Shown: positions 23,544 to 35,655, counted from the stretch's first letter. The stretch: DNA of 64,000 nucleotides from Phaseolus vulgaris (GCF_000499845.2 NC_023750.2:12217285-12281284); one strand, 5' to 3'. Notes: a model not told the origin generated them from the sequence alone. Made by a program: numbers and translations.

Positions 23544-26500
23544 ATGGACGATCCACCATTGCAGAAGATCGCGATTTCCGGCCCCACACTCGCATCCCTC
23601 ATCCAGCGCTTCTCCACTTCCCCCTCCGCCATCCACGGCCTCCTCTTCGGCCACATCACCCACCTTCCCATCACACTCTCCGACGACTCTTCCTCCGCCG
23701 CCCCCACCCTCCTCGCCACCGTCACTGGCTTCCTCTGCTCCCCCTCCTTCCACGACTCCTCCGGCGCCGTCCTCCCCTCCGCCGTCCTCCCCCACTCCTC
23801 CCTTCTTGGCTGGTTCTCCGCCCGCCGCCGCTCCGCCCTCCGCCCCTCCATGCGCGAGTTCTCCGTCACCTCCTCCCTCTCCTCTCTCTCTCAATTCTCT
23901 TCCTCAATTGATAACTCAAACCCAAACCTAAACTCAAATTCCCCTGAACAACCTTCTCTATTCCCTCCCTGCGTCTTCCTCCTCCTAGCTTCCCCTCCCT
24001 TCGACCACGCGCCCTCCTCGTTCGTGCACACGCACGAGTACCGCGCATTCCAGTTCTGCACTGGGCCCCAGTGCTTCGAGCCCCGCTCCCTCGACGTCAT
24101 CAACATTGGCCCTGCCTTCCGCGGCCACTACGGCGCTTTCAGCCCCAACTCGCGGCTCCCCGCGCTCGACTGCGGACCCCGCGGCTCCCCGATGGATGAC
24201 GGTGGCGACGAGAGGCTGGCAGGGATGAAGCAGGCCGCCAAGGACCAGAGGGAGCTCGACGGGTGTGCCGAGGGGTTTGAGGTTGGGAGGTTGAGCAGAA
24301 TGGTTGGGTCTGATGCTAGGAGCTACACCGAGGGTTTGGAGGAGTTGTATCAGAAAATGCTTGTTAAGATTCAGAATTTGACCAGCTTGGTGGACGAGAG
24401 TTCTGCTATGGTTCTTCAGCAGGTGACATTACTATTAGACTTTAGTTTTCATGCATCTAATTAAGTTTGCATTGTCAATCAATTGTTAACTGTGCTTGTG
24501 TTTTGATTTCAATTGGAACACCAGACCCACTTTCAGTTTCCATTGTACACTATGCCAATATGTTTGATAGCTTTTTTTTCAGATGTAGTTAGAAGTAAAA
24601 TTTACCTTGAGTTAAATGCTAAACTGAGTTGCTTTTTAATTCAATTGCGGTTGAGTTCAGCCGAACTTAATTTCCTAACTAAAGTCCAAACGCACTTTTA
24701 TAAACTTATAATGTGCCTGTCTGGGTATTGATGGAGATCCTAGGGACCCAATTATAATGTGCCTGAAACCGTCGTTAAAAAGAACGAAATGACGACGGTC
24801 TTAACCAGTGTTATCAATATTGGATAATGGAAATTATTGGAGACTCTAAAAATCCTTTATAAAGTTATAACAGATACCATAACGGGTTATGTCGGAAGCA
24901 TTGCGGAACCATAACTAATAATAATATTATGTTTAGAATATTACTAGGTTGCTATGTTGTGTATAGAATATTACTAGGTTAACTTATAATATTTTAATTG
25001 GGTTGGGTATGACACGACTCAATTTAATTTAGGGTTTTTTTTGCAGTTATTAGGTTTAGTCACAACAATTGGTTGGTTGCTGTTATTAGGTTAACATTTT
25101 AACATTTTATTTGGACCAAGTATGGTATGACCCAATTCTTCTTAGATTTTTGTTGTTGCATTGCAGTTTTTGTTTTAGCATACCATAAGTCATGCTGTCA
25201 ACTGTATGGATTATTGTTAATATTTCAATTGGGCCAGGTATTATGTGGCCCAATTCATTTTAGGTCAGCTATTGTTAGGGTTCCTCACTCACACACAACA
25301 TCACTGCCGTCGCCGCACGCCGTCATTAGAACTGCGCGCCGCCTCAACCAGCCTCATTCTTTCCTTTTTCGCTATCTCCGTTCACCGTTAGCATCTGTTA
25401 GGAACCAAGAAAATGACACCCAAAAATAGGTCAAGAACACCAAAATCTACTGAATAATTTTCTGTATTAATAATTCTGCACTTTACATTCCGAATGCCCA
25501 CAAAGGAAAATATTATTCCTTTTACACAGGATTTCCATGTCTATCAAACTGAATACACAAAAACATACCATTCACTAAACCGGTTGGTCTTTATTTAAAG
25601 ACCACTAACCGCTATTAACTACTACTAACCACCACTAATCGCTACTAACTACTACTAACCACTACTAACCGCCTTTATTTTTTATTTTTTCTATAATATA
25701 CCTTCCAAATTTTATTCTTATTTTGTGTCCTAACATTACTCCCTTCGGACAAAACAACCTTGTCCTCAAGGTTAAATTCTGGAAACTGTTCCTAAATGGT
25801 TTTCACATCCTCCCATGTCGTCGTGTCCCTACCCCCCTCATTCCACTTTATTAAGATCTGTGAGATGGATGCTTCTTCTCCTCTTCTTCCTCATCTACAT
25901 TGTCCTCCATCTGCTACAACAACCCCTGATTCTCCTTTGTTGGGCCTCCCTCATCCTCTGCACATATAATTACCCTCAAATTCTTCTCTGGACAGCGATG
26001 TCCTGGACTGTACGCCCCTCCACAGTGGAAGCATCTTCCTTCTTCCCTTCGTCTCACATACTCCGGATAAGGGAGTGTCCTGGAACCCTTGTTCCTTGAT
26101 CCTTCTCTTGGCCGAAACTCTTTGCCGGAGGAAGCAGTCTCCATTCTCGCATTGCTAACCACACTAGACGTCATTGGCCCACTGTTTCCCCTATACACTT
26201 CAATAGTTCTACTACATATAGAATTGAAAAAGGAACACAATCAAGTGATGGTATGACTAACATTCTTTGGTAAGATTCTACGAGTAGCCACATGTAGTAA
26301 TTGTTGCATTAGAACATGAAAATCATGAGACCTTAAGCCAATTAGTCTCAAATCATACATAAATACAAGACTCTTGATATTTGAAGAGTAGCCTTGTTGT
26401 ACCTTAACACCTTTAAGACATTCACAAAAACTTGTTCTCTCCTACTCTGATAGAGTGTAACATGATGCATGTAAACATGTACGTTTAGCAACTTCTTGCG

Positions 26501-29500
26501 GTGTCAATCATCTCAGTCAAATTCAAATGAGCATTCACACTGTCCTTCGTCTTGCCTTTAATGTTGAGAAGTGTTCCAATTAAGTTATCACACACATTCT
26601 TTTTGCGTGCATTACATTTGTATAGTGACTCACATCTAACTTACAAAAATACGGAAGATAAACAAAATTAATTTCTTCCATATTTCAGTCACGATTTGCT
26701 TCTTTATTTTAGCAAAAACCACTTTAACATTTTTTACCTCACATAAATGTGTTAGTTAATGGAATGAGACAATTGTTATGTTCTTGGTGTCCATTAAAGG
26801 CTTTTATATGAGTGACATTGATTTAGAAATCTACGATGGTCAGGTTTCAATTGTTCATATTATGTGTTTTCTTCACAAACCGGACATGCTCTATAACCTT
26901 TCACACTATAACGTGACAAATTTTCATATGCAGGGAAGTCATTGATAGTACCAAATAACATTGTATGAATCTAGAATGATTCATTACCAAACCCATCAAA
27001 CACTTTAACCCCTTCATCCCATAATAATTTCAAATCTTTAATCAATGGACTAAGATAAACACCTATGTCCTTTCCTGATTGTTTTGAACTAGAGATCATT
27101 ATAAATAACATCATTTATTTGCGCTTCATGCACATACCTTGAGGTAAGTTATAAATGACCAGCAAAACAGACCTTTAATTATGATTGCTACTTGAATTTC
27201 GAAAAGGATTTATTCCATCACTAGCCAATCCAAGTCTTAAATTCCTTGATTCATTTCCAAACATAGGAAATTAAATTCCTTTTTCTTCTATTAGAAAGAA
27301 TCAACTGGATGACGAAGTAGTCCATCACATTTCCTATCATCTGCGTGCCATCTCAGGCTTTTAACGTCATTTAGATTCACAAACATACGCTTTAGGCTTG
27401 GAATAATTGTAAGATACTATTGCAGGAGGACCATCCTTTGCGACTATATTATTATTCTCTGTTGACCATCTTTAGCCTCATAATGTGATAAGCTACACTT
27501 GGGACATCTTAACTCTTCAAACTCTTTTTTACATAAAATATAATCATTAGAACGTAAGTATCTTTTTATATTCCATACCCAATGGACAAAGTATCTTCTT
27601 TGTCTCATAATTTTGATTAGGTAGTGTATTCTCTTCTGGAAGCATTTCCTTCAACAACTGAAGCAATTCTGTGAAGTTTTTCTTTGTTCATCCATTTTCT
27701 TGCCTTCAAATTCATCAACCTTAACATTATTGATAATTGTGTGAAGTTAGTAGATATATTTTCAAACACCACTTCAACAAAGGATTCTGCTCCAACATCG
27801 TGAATCATGTTCTCTAATTTGTCGTTCATTGTCCAATCAACAAACTCCTCAGTTCAACGCACACTTGGTAAGTGTAACAATTCACCATGTCACGTCCGTG
27901 TTATATAATATATGAGAAATCCATCGTATAAAAGATGTTCTCTAATTTCGGAAACATTCAATTTGATGTTCTCCTATTTAAATAATTCACACAAGGACAC
28001 CTCAATTTTACTCCGTTGTGATTACTATCGACATTACATTGTGCAAACTGTATAAATTCTTCCACACCTCACTTGTATGCGTGTAACCTCTCTTGTATGC
28101 GTCACTTACACATGGAGAATTAATCCAACTCCGATCCATTTAAATGTTTTATACGTACATTACTGGAATTATGTTTTGTACAATACATTTAAATCTCAGT
28201 TTTTTAATTAAAGGTATCACCCTATCCCATTCCAGAAGATTCAATTTTATAATAATTGAGTAGTACATAAACAATTCTACAAAATTTCAGCAATATTTCG
28301 CATTGGTCTTCGGTGACAATGAAAGTGGCGGCCAAAATCTTCACAATCAAATATGTACTAGAAGATCAACACAAAATGCAATGATCCAAATTTAAGTAGT
28401 AAAATATATGAAATTCGATTATAAGTTATGCACTAATCATCTCTTAAAAACTGATTACTCTTCCCAATTGTCCAAACGGACAATTCAAAATTCAATACAA
28501 TTATTGTTTGTACACCCTCCATTAGCTTTTATATAAAGTTTATAAAGATCTAGAAACACTTTTAAAATTAGAGTACTACACAAGTTAATGTATTAAATCT
28601 CAAACGTGAAACTAAGGATCTCAATGAAAAGTATAACAAAAATTGGACATAATAATGCCTAAAACACGAACTTCAAAGCGTCTAATAATATTTGTCGGAG
28701 ATTGAACACCCCTAGACTCAATACTAACACGGTCGACAAAAAGTGTTGCTAAATTAACAAAAACAATATAATCCTAAAAATACACTAAATACTATATAAT
28801 TTAAAAATTAATAATTATTAACGAATTATAAATACAAAATAGAAATTTTAAAAAACTAACCTCGAAGGCGTGGGGTGGCGGGATGGACTTTGTGGTTCGA
28901 TGGACTTCACGGTGCTGAGTGAACTTTATGGTGTGATGTGGTGTGGGAACTTCCAGTGCAGTGTGGAGGCCCTTTGGTGCGGTAGTTTGGAGAGCTTTAG
29001 TGGGCTGAAACTAGGGGTGGCTTCAATGCTGTGCGGTGGGGCGCTTCAGTACCTTGATCGAGGATGGAGGTAAGTGCGGTGAACAATGTAGGGGCTAGAT
29101 AACAAAGAAGACGATGTTGGAGAAAAGAGGAGAAGAAGAAGAAGAAGAAACAATGCCTTAAACAAGGTATATGATGACGATTCCATATATTAACCGTCGT
29201 CGTTTTCTTAAATTCAATTTTTAATGCCGTTTCTTTGATTTTTAACGACGGTTTTTCCATGCAACCGTTGTCAATGCTGGTCCTCATGTCAACTGTCGTC
29301 AAAAGTTGGTTTTTATTATGAAAATGCCATTGTGTTTTCTTTTATGATTAGAAGCCTAAAACTGTCGTTAATCAAAGTCGTTATTTGCAGTTTTGTACTA
29401 GTGCACTACTAAATATAAAAGTCCATCTTTGGAATGATTGAGATACTAATTGTTGTTGTTGTCAATGTTGGACAACTATATTTATCATGTGATGATTGCG

Positions 29501-31392
29501 ATTAGAATGTCATAGTGGTTGCTGTTAATGTTGAATGTTTGTTTGTTAGATGCCATGATGATGAATATCATAATGTTATGGTTGGTTAAATGTGGGGAAT
29601 GTTAATTGACTAGAAGTATTATTGCTTTTGCTTAGGAATGTGTTTTTGTCAACTAGTGTGTTAAGTGAAGTTTTTGAGGTTTTAATTTAGGGGTTGACGC
29701 TGATTGATTGAAACTGATGTGGCTTGCTGCCATGGCCTGATGCATTGATGGGAATTGAGATGTTTTGGATGTAGTTTTGGGGTCTTGTAGAACTATTTTG
29801 TTGAGTTATTTTAATTAGAGTAATCAGTAGGACATGTTCGTGCCAGTGGAATAGCAGCTTCCCCATGCCTGAAGTCTGTGGCCATCGTGCATCGTGGGCC
29901 ATGTTGCATGGACAAATTGCGAAAGATTGCACAGTTTAAGGGAGGTCTGATGCAATTTAGGATTAACCTAAGGGACTCAATTCCAAGCTGGGAAATGGGA
30001 TCACTTATGTTTTTGTTTTTCTCATTAAGGATAAAAGGTTAACTTTCTGTTTTAACCTATGACCAATAACTTTCACTCCCCTCTATGAAATCAGCCCTTC
30101 CCTCTCATGCTTTGTCTCTCTATTTCACTCGGTGTTTCCTATGTGGCTTCCAGTGACACATCCAGCGGTTCTATGCAACCAACCAACCTGATCTGAAACT
30201 TATGCCACCTTAATTTAGGCGTTTTCTTTATTTTTAATCATGTATATTATATTCATCATGCTATACAAATCTACTTAGGGATCAAAATATCAGTCATCGT
30301 GATATCATTCTGCCACTATAGCGGTTTTGGGGGTGGCCTCTTTGCGCTGTTGTTTGCATGTGACTACCAAGTTTTTATTTCCTGCTGTTTACTTTCATGT
30401 CTAGCACCCATTATTTTTTTGTCCTTTATTTGACTTGCAGATACCGTGTGATTTACATTTGTGGTTATAATCATTCCTGGAATTCTTTTGTGTATCTTTG
30501 TCTTTCAGGTTTCAGTAACACATCTGGCTTAATGTTTAGACTTATTGTTTGTATTTTTGCTCAATGCTTTTAACCTATTTTTAAAATTTTGTTACTTTTC
30601 TGCATTTTGATGATTGATATATTTCTTCACGCATTACTCTTCTATTTTGAACTTCTTTTTTTTCTGCATTTTGTTTACTTTACCCTACCCTTTCAGTTTT
30701 TAATTTTCCTGCTAATTCATTATCTCCCATTAGTTTGTTTGCCTTTTATTCCAAGCATTTTGTTTTTGAGGACTTCTCTTCTGATCTGATTTGTATCTTC
30801 CATCTTTTCATTTTATTTCCCTACAACTTGTTTTGTGGTCATTATACTTTTCTTTCCAAGATATCTTTTACTGGATTGCGTGCATTTGTTTTTTTTGGTT
30901 ATTTGTGTTGATTGTGTTTCTTTCCCTTTATTTCCCTTCATTTCTCCCCTTTCATCATTGTAGTTTTATTTTTAGTTTTTTGTATTTTCCCACCATTTTA
31001 ATCTTGTCAATTTCTTTTCCTGACAGTTTACATTAGCTGTTCTATTGCCTAGTTCCTACACGTTTCCTTTATGTTTGATATATATTTGCCAATTTGACAT
31101 GCAATGATCAATCAATATTTACATTCATTAGTCGTCTCAATGAGAAACACTTTTCAAGATTAATGCACAGCTTGAAAACCTGCATGAAGTGGAAAGGATT
31201 TAGACTAAATTAGTTTGGTTGCTGTGAGGATTGAAAAATAGTAATATATTTGTTTCTGTACCTGTCTGCCTGATAGAAAATTATTGAATTTTATTAAGTC
31301 AACTCATGCTTGATTTTTCTTTTATCAACTTTGAACAGGAAAATCATAATAGGAAGTTAAAACACAAAATTTTTAGATCTGCTGCAGAATAA
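23544..31392 (+). CDS. Abraxas-like (FAM175/ABRO1) protein, transposon-laden intron
   Basis: Exon 1 is 23544-24422, opened by a good ATG (GCCGCCATGGAC). Exon 2 is 31339-31392. The junction is phase 0: ...VLQQ|ENHNRKLKHKIFRSAAE-stop, with CAG|GTGACA and TTTGAACAG|GAAAAT. The product is 310 residues. Residues 1-190 form an MPN-like fold region (ISGPTLASLIQRFS, GLLFGH, GWFSARR). Residues 240-305 are a charged coiled coil (LEELYQKMLVKIQNLTSLVD) as in Abraxas/ABRO1, which scaffold the K63 deubiquitinase BRCC36 in the BRCA1-A and BRISC complexes. These family members lack the metal-binding JAMM residues. The plant complex role is inferred from the family. Exon 1 is very GC-rich compared with its flanks. 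The 6916 bp intron holds CACTA and gypsy relics; both splice sites look intact. Confidence 0.85.
24423..25395 (+). other. Abraxas-like intron, left part
   Basis: Contains repeated phrases of the type TTGGGTTGGGTATGACACGA and GGGCCAGGTATTATGTGGCC (about 25000-25245). A GC-rich patch at about 25270-25395 (CCGTCGCCGCACGCCGTC) looks like a leader or exon fragment from elsewhere; I do not recognise its source. ACCGTCGTT/AACGACGGT-like words near 24766-24795 resemble CACTA subterminal repeats. Confidence 0.4.
25396..25735 (-). mobile_element. Gypsy 3' LTR (minus) with ACTAACC minisatellite
   Basis: 340 bases from TGTTAGGAACC to GTGTCCTAACA, giving TGTTAGG inverted ends. Just outside on the right, the minus strand reads GTCCGAAGGGAGTAA, a polypurine tract directly before the LTR, so this is the 3' LTR of a minus-strand element. 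At 25605-25672 the LTR contains a minisatellite of about 10 bp units (ACTACTAACC, ACCGCTATTA variants). Confidence 0.85.
25736..26214 (-). pseudogene. Collapsed gypsy element: gag zinc knuckle joined to pol tail
   Basis: On the minus strand the frame at about 26205-25914 encodes a gag C-terminal part with a CCHC-type knuckle, CFHCGGAYSPGHRC. It runs straight into TWEDVKTI-stop-EQFPEFNLEDKVV, the usual end of a chromodomain-type gypsy polyprotein (25740-25835). All of protease, RT, RNase H and integrase are deleted between them, near 25860-25914. The 3' LTR follows directly. Confidence 0.8.
26215..29403 (-). pseudogene. CACTA (En/Spm) element with decayed TNP2 transposase
   Basis: Minus-strand reading from ATGGATCGGAGTTGG (28145) gives the transposase-associated domain with frame breaks. 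It then gives TNP2 pieces: DKLENMIHDVGAESF (27820), ELRCPKCSLSHY (27510), SLRWHADDRKCDGLLRHPVD (about 27355), LKLLWDEGVKVFDGFGNESF (about 27030) and HDFHVLMQQLL (about 26310). It breaks off in CSFFNSICS at about 26215, where the gypsy gag begins. To the right, 28150-29403 is the non-coding subterminal region with ACGACGGTT-type repeats (29190-29380). The element terminus is TTTTGTACTAGTG at 29391-29403, the complement of CACTAGTACAAAA. The other end is lost. Confidence 0.85.
29404..31338 (+). other. Abraxas-like intron, right part
   Basis: T-rich sequence typical of a plant intron (notably 30520-31030), ending in TTTTCTTTTATCAACTTTGAACAG, a good pyrimidine-rich acceptor. No gene or recognised transposon. 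Confidence 0.5.
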
Positions 31393-32380
31393 CTACTTGT
31401 GTCAAATATGGTGACCCCTTCTTTTTTTGTTCAGGTAAGAATTCCGTTTTAGCTGAATTTTGATTTTAAGCAATCTTGTTGAACTAAATAAGTAATTCCA
31501 TCTACCAAAGGAAAATACAGCAGAGCTGTTATATTCTGCAAGTGGTTTATCACTCTATTTATACTAGATTTGCTGTAGTAGGCCTCGTTCCTAAGAATGT
31601 TTTCCAGTTTGCACAAGTGAAACTGCATATAAGTTCCACTTCCATATATCCAGGACCTTTCTGCTAAACATCTAAAGCTTTACATAAAATATATACTTTA
31701 GATTTCAACTTATATAATATGCAATTTCATGAAATTTATTGGTGTGTGAACTTCGCCTTTGAAACTGTTCATGTTTTAGGTTCTTATTCAGCTATTAAAG
31801 TCTCACTTCAAGGAAATAAACCCTCCTATGTTGGACATATATGATCACTCATACTCTAAAGCTTGTTACTTAATACAAACTTTGACATCTCCTAGCACAA
31901 CAATCCTTGAATATGAAAATATTAATTATGATATTTAACACTTATATGGTTTAAATGTTTTAGTGCCTGTGAAATATATCTCAATATTTGTATGTCGAAT
32001 TTATGCTTTTGTACGTAGACACTAAAACATGCACACTTTTATAATAATAATAATAATTTTTTAATGTATATATATGCTTATACCTTTTGTCCTTATATTA
32101 TGAAATCTATTGTCAATTGTCATTTTGTGTTATATTGGGTTTATAGACAGTGTCCATCTCTATGCTTCATAAGTTTGCACTTTTTATTATTTCATTTGCC
32201 TTTACTCATTAAATCTTTTGTTTCAAATTATCAATACAAGAACTCTCTTGTGTATAATATTCAAAGTTGTGTTTCAGAGACCAAGTATAACGATCTTCCA
32301 TATAACTTGGTTCATTTGTGACCTATGAAGATTGGACATGGGGACATAACTAAATTAAAAATCATAGGGCATGGGGACAT
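31393..32380. other. 3' flank of the Abraxas-like gene
   Basis: Probable 3' UTR, then AT-rich spacer with (ATA)n near 32041-32055. No further gene seen. Confidence 0.4.
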
Positions 32381-32649
32381 TGTTAGCCAGCCAAAATAAA
32401 CCTTTAGGTCCGAAGACTAGTATTTTTCCTTAGATTGGTAACAGGCCCAGTTGAAAGAAGAAGATTGAATATATTTATGAATTTATTTACAAATGAGATT
32501 ACAGTCTAAATTTATAGAGTATTTACAACTTAATTAAGGAAATAAATAATAAGTAATTAAAGCAAGAAATAATAAGTAATTAAAGTTATACAAAATAGAA
32601 AACAGAATCTGCACTACTTATGGAATAATTATCTCCTAATTACGCAACA
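32381..32649 (-). mobile_element. Copia 3' LTR (minus)
   Basis: 269 bases from TGTTAGCC to ACGCAACA. The minus strand just before it reads CAGCTTGAGAAAG, a polypurine tract. This marks the 3' LTR of the copia fragment to its right. Confidence 0.8.
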
Positions 32650-33308
32650 CTTTCTCAAGCTGGTGAATGTAGATCTATTAGGGCTTGCAAGTAAGATCTT
32701 TGAACTGTTTTGTGGGAAGTCCTTTAGTGAACATATCCGCCAATTGGAGTTTTGAAGGGATGTACTCGGTGACTATAAGACCATTATCCAACTTCTCCTT
32801 AAAGAAATGTTGGTCTATCTCTACGTCCTTTGTTCGGTCATGTTGAACTGGATTGTGTGCAATACTAATGGTGGACTTATTATCACACGCCAAACCCATA
32901 GGATCTTCATATTTTGTTGAGGTCATCGAGTATGACCTTTATCTATAATAGTTCACAAACCCCTTGAGCCATGACTCTAAATTTTGCCTCTGCACTTGAT
33001 CTTGCAACTACATTTTGTTTCTTGCTCCTCCATGTCACTATATTTCCACCCAAGAACATGCAATAGCTTGTGGTGGATCTCCTATCAACAATTGATTCTG
33101 TATAGTCAACATCAGTATATACTTTCATGGATAAGTTTTTCCGTTTTTTTGAATAGCAATCATTTCCCAAAGAGGCTTTTAAGTACTGAATAATTCTATT
33201 TATTGCGTGCAAGTGTCTTTCTCTTGGATCATGCATGAAGTGGCTAACCATACTAAATGCATAGGCTATGTCTAGCCTAATGTGTGATAAATAGATGAGT
33301 TTTCCCAC
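32650..33308 (-). pseudogene. Copia RNase H, C-terminal end of polyprotein
   Basis: Minus strand: GKLIYLSHIRLDIAYAFSMV, HAINRIIQYLKASLG, YCMFLGGNIVTWRSKKQNVV, ARSSAEAKFRVMA, then after a break LACDNKSTISIAHNPVQHDR and KQFKDLTCKP. This is the copia RNase H region with its usual conserved words. There is a stop or frame change near 32935-32945. Nothing upstream of the RNase H start remains; the sequence joins gypsy DNA at about 33308. Confidence 0.88.
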
Positions 33309-34936
33309 AAGTCTTTGTTATTGTGTCTATCCAAGATCTCTGTTCGATAACAATTTCCCGCCGGTCCTTGTAACTCTTTAGGCAACTTGGGTTGAACTTC
33401 GTGCAGCCCCACCGCCAGCTTGAGTTGAGACACATGGAACATTGGGTGTATTCGAGTCGTGTCTGGTAGCTGAAGTTTAAAGGCCATTGAACAACCACTG
33501 CTACAACCAGGAAAGGACCATAGTACTTGACAACCAACTTCGGATGCAGTCGGTTAGGCATCGATAGTTGCCGATGTGGCCTAATTTTTAAATATACCAT
33601 ATCCCCCACTTTAATTCAAGATGGTGTTCTGTGGCGGTTGGCGAAATTGGACATTTGATCCTGCGCCCTGAAATTTAAGCTGTGCTAGGGTTTCATCCCG
33701 GTTCATTAAATCTTGCTCCTACTTTTCTACCATAGTCTCTCCTGGAACAAAACTTGCCAACGATGGAGGTGGTCGTCCATACACTACGTCAAATGGTGTA
33801 CATTTCGTTGCCCAATGATAGCTAGTGTTGTACCAGTACTCTGCCCAAGGAAGGAAAGTCGCCCATATCTTCGGTTGTTTTGAACTAAAACACCGTAAAT
33901 ATGTTTCTAGCGTTCTATTCAAAACATTTGTTTGACCGTCTGTTTTGGGGTGATATGCCGTGCTCATCTTCAACGTCGTTCCTTTTAACTTAAATAATTA
34001 TTTCCAAAACAGGCTTAGAAATGTTGAATCTCTGTTACTAACGATAGACGTTGGAATACCATGCAGTCTCACTATCTCCTTCACAGGTACCTCTACGATC
34101 GTTTTAGTCGAATATGGGTGTTTAAGAGCAATAAAATGACCATACTTAGGCGATCTACAACCACCAAAATTGCGTCCTTCCCACATGATTTCGAAAGCCC
34201 GATAATGAAATCCATGCTCAGCTCCTCCCAAACCGCGTTCGGAATCGGTAGTGGCTGAAGCAGTTGTTGTGGCGAACAAGCTTGATATTTATTTTGCTGG
34301 CACACCGTACATGCATGGACATAGTCAGTGACAACCTTCTTCATGCTCATCCAATACAACGACTATCCTATTCTTTTGTACGCATGAAAGATTCTTGAGT
34401 GTCCACCCAAAGGCGTAGTTTGGTACCCGTGTAGTGACGTAGGAATCCAACTCGAGGACGCTGATAACACCAGTCGCCCCTTATAATGTCAGTCTCCCAC
34501 TTTCCAGGGTATAATTCCCGTGTGCCTTAGGATTGCTTTTTAACTCCTCCATGATCTTTTTCAATATCAGGTCCTGCTTATTTTCTTTCACTAATTCAAT
34601 ATCCCTCCAATAGGGTATGGACAAAACATTGATTTCCACCACTCTTTCTTCCTTTTCCTCCAATCTTCGTGACAGAGCGTCTGCCAACCTATTGGATGCT
34701 CAAAGTCATACCCTAAAAGTTTGGCTAGCCAATTTTGTTGGTTCTGGGTCGTAATTCTTTGTTCTAGGAGGTACCTCAAACTCTTTTGGTTAGGTTAGAC
34801 TGTGAACTTTCGTCCCAACAGGTATGGTCTCCAATGCTGAATGGCTAATACCAAAGCCATTAGTTCCTTTTTGTAAATTGACTTTGTTAGAGAAGTCTCG
34901 GCCAAAGCTTTACTGGAAAAAGCAATTGGCTGTGGT
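33309..34936 (-). pseudogene. Gypsy (chromovirus-like) RNase H-integrase fragment
   Basis: Minus strand, in order: PIAFSSKALAETSLTKS and LVLAIQHWRPYLLGRKF (RNase H, 34935-34800); MADALSRRLEEKEE (34687); the integrase zinc-finger end HACTVCQQNKYQ (about 34310); MDFIIGLSKSCGKDAILVVV (about 34200); [20 protein letters not shown] (33970); [20 protein letters not shown] (about 33850); HPKLVVKYYGPFLV (about 33530). Several stops and frame changes separate the pieces. RT and everything upstream is missing, and the chromodomain is absent. The right edge abuts the lipase fragment and the left edge abuts copia. Confidence 0.88.
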
Positions 34937-35358
34937 ATTCGCAGCAAAGGTTGCTGTTTTCGAGGTTTACCTTTCGGTACCCTTTGGAATCTCTCTGGCC
35001 TCGGGGGAATAACAGCAAGCACGAAGAGCTCGCCCTCGACAATGCCGTTTTGGCGGATAACGCCAAAGCGAAGGCCGTTAGAGATGACGACGAGGGTGAC
35101 ATATCAAAACGCAGAAATTGGGTTTTGAAGATTTTGCACGTGAAGTCCGTGTGGGAGGGGAAACAGCGCGGTGAAGGGGAGGTTGCAGTTACTGATCAAA
35201 CTCAAAGCAATTACGATGGGGAGGAAGTGTGTGAATGTGATGCTTGCGGGGTTGAGGAAGATGACGATTACGACACAGTAGAGGCTGAGTTTGATAGAGG
35301 CTCCTTTTCCCGAATGCTTCGAAGGGTATCGTTAGCAGAATCTAGATTGTATGCTTAG
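34937..35358 (+). pseudogene. PLIP-like (plastid lipase, class 3) gene fragment
   Basis: An open frame gives FRYPLESLWPRG, then NWVLKILHVKSVWEGKQ, an acidic CECDACGVEEDDDYD stretch and FSRMLRRVSLAESRLYA. This matches the region before the lipase domain of plant PLASTID LIPASE (PLIP1-3) phospholipases A1, where family members read on as YAQMS. Here CAG has apparently become TAG (35356-35358), followed by ATGTCGCAC in the same frame, after which similarity is lost. The GxSxG lipase core and transit peptide are absent. The left edge coincides with the broken end of the gypsy fragment. Base composition is GC-richer than its surroundings. Identification is from remembered family wording. Confidence 0.72.
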
Positions 35359-35655
35359 ATGTCGCACTCCTCGCTTCTGCTCTCCCTGTCGGCGGCGGCG
35401 ACGACCTCCGCCAGAAGGTCTCCAACCTCGCCAGAGAGACATCAAGCTCACCCAGTTTAGAGTACCTTCTCTCTGTACGTCCTTTTTTAAAACTCAAATC
35501 CCATCTCTCCATGCCAAATAAGCACCTCTCTCTACCACATAAACAACACTTGACGTCGTAAGATGAGACTTAACGGAAAGGACGAATTTGTATACATTTT
35601 AAAAAACATAAGGACCAAATTGGTTTTTTAAAATATCACTATACTAAATTAAATA
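35359..35655. other. Unrecognised sequence after the lipase fragment
   Basis: 35380-35460 is GC-rich and could be read as DDLRQKVSNLARETSSS, perhaps another gene fragment of unknown origin. After 35480 the DNA is AT-rich (AAGGACCAAATTGGTTTTTT near 35608). Confidence 0.35.

Noticed and set aside
23379..23931. Gly/Glu-rich minus-strand and Pro/Ser-rich plus-strand frames
   Set aside because: GC-rich shadows of Abraxas-like exon 1, low complexity, no family wording.
24763..24800. Left terminus of the intronic CACTA element
   Set aside because: Subterminal-like ACGACGG words are present, but no CACTA terminus or 3 bp duplication matching 29404-29406 could be found.
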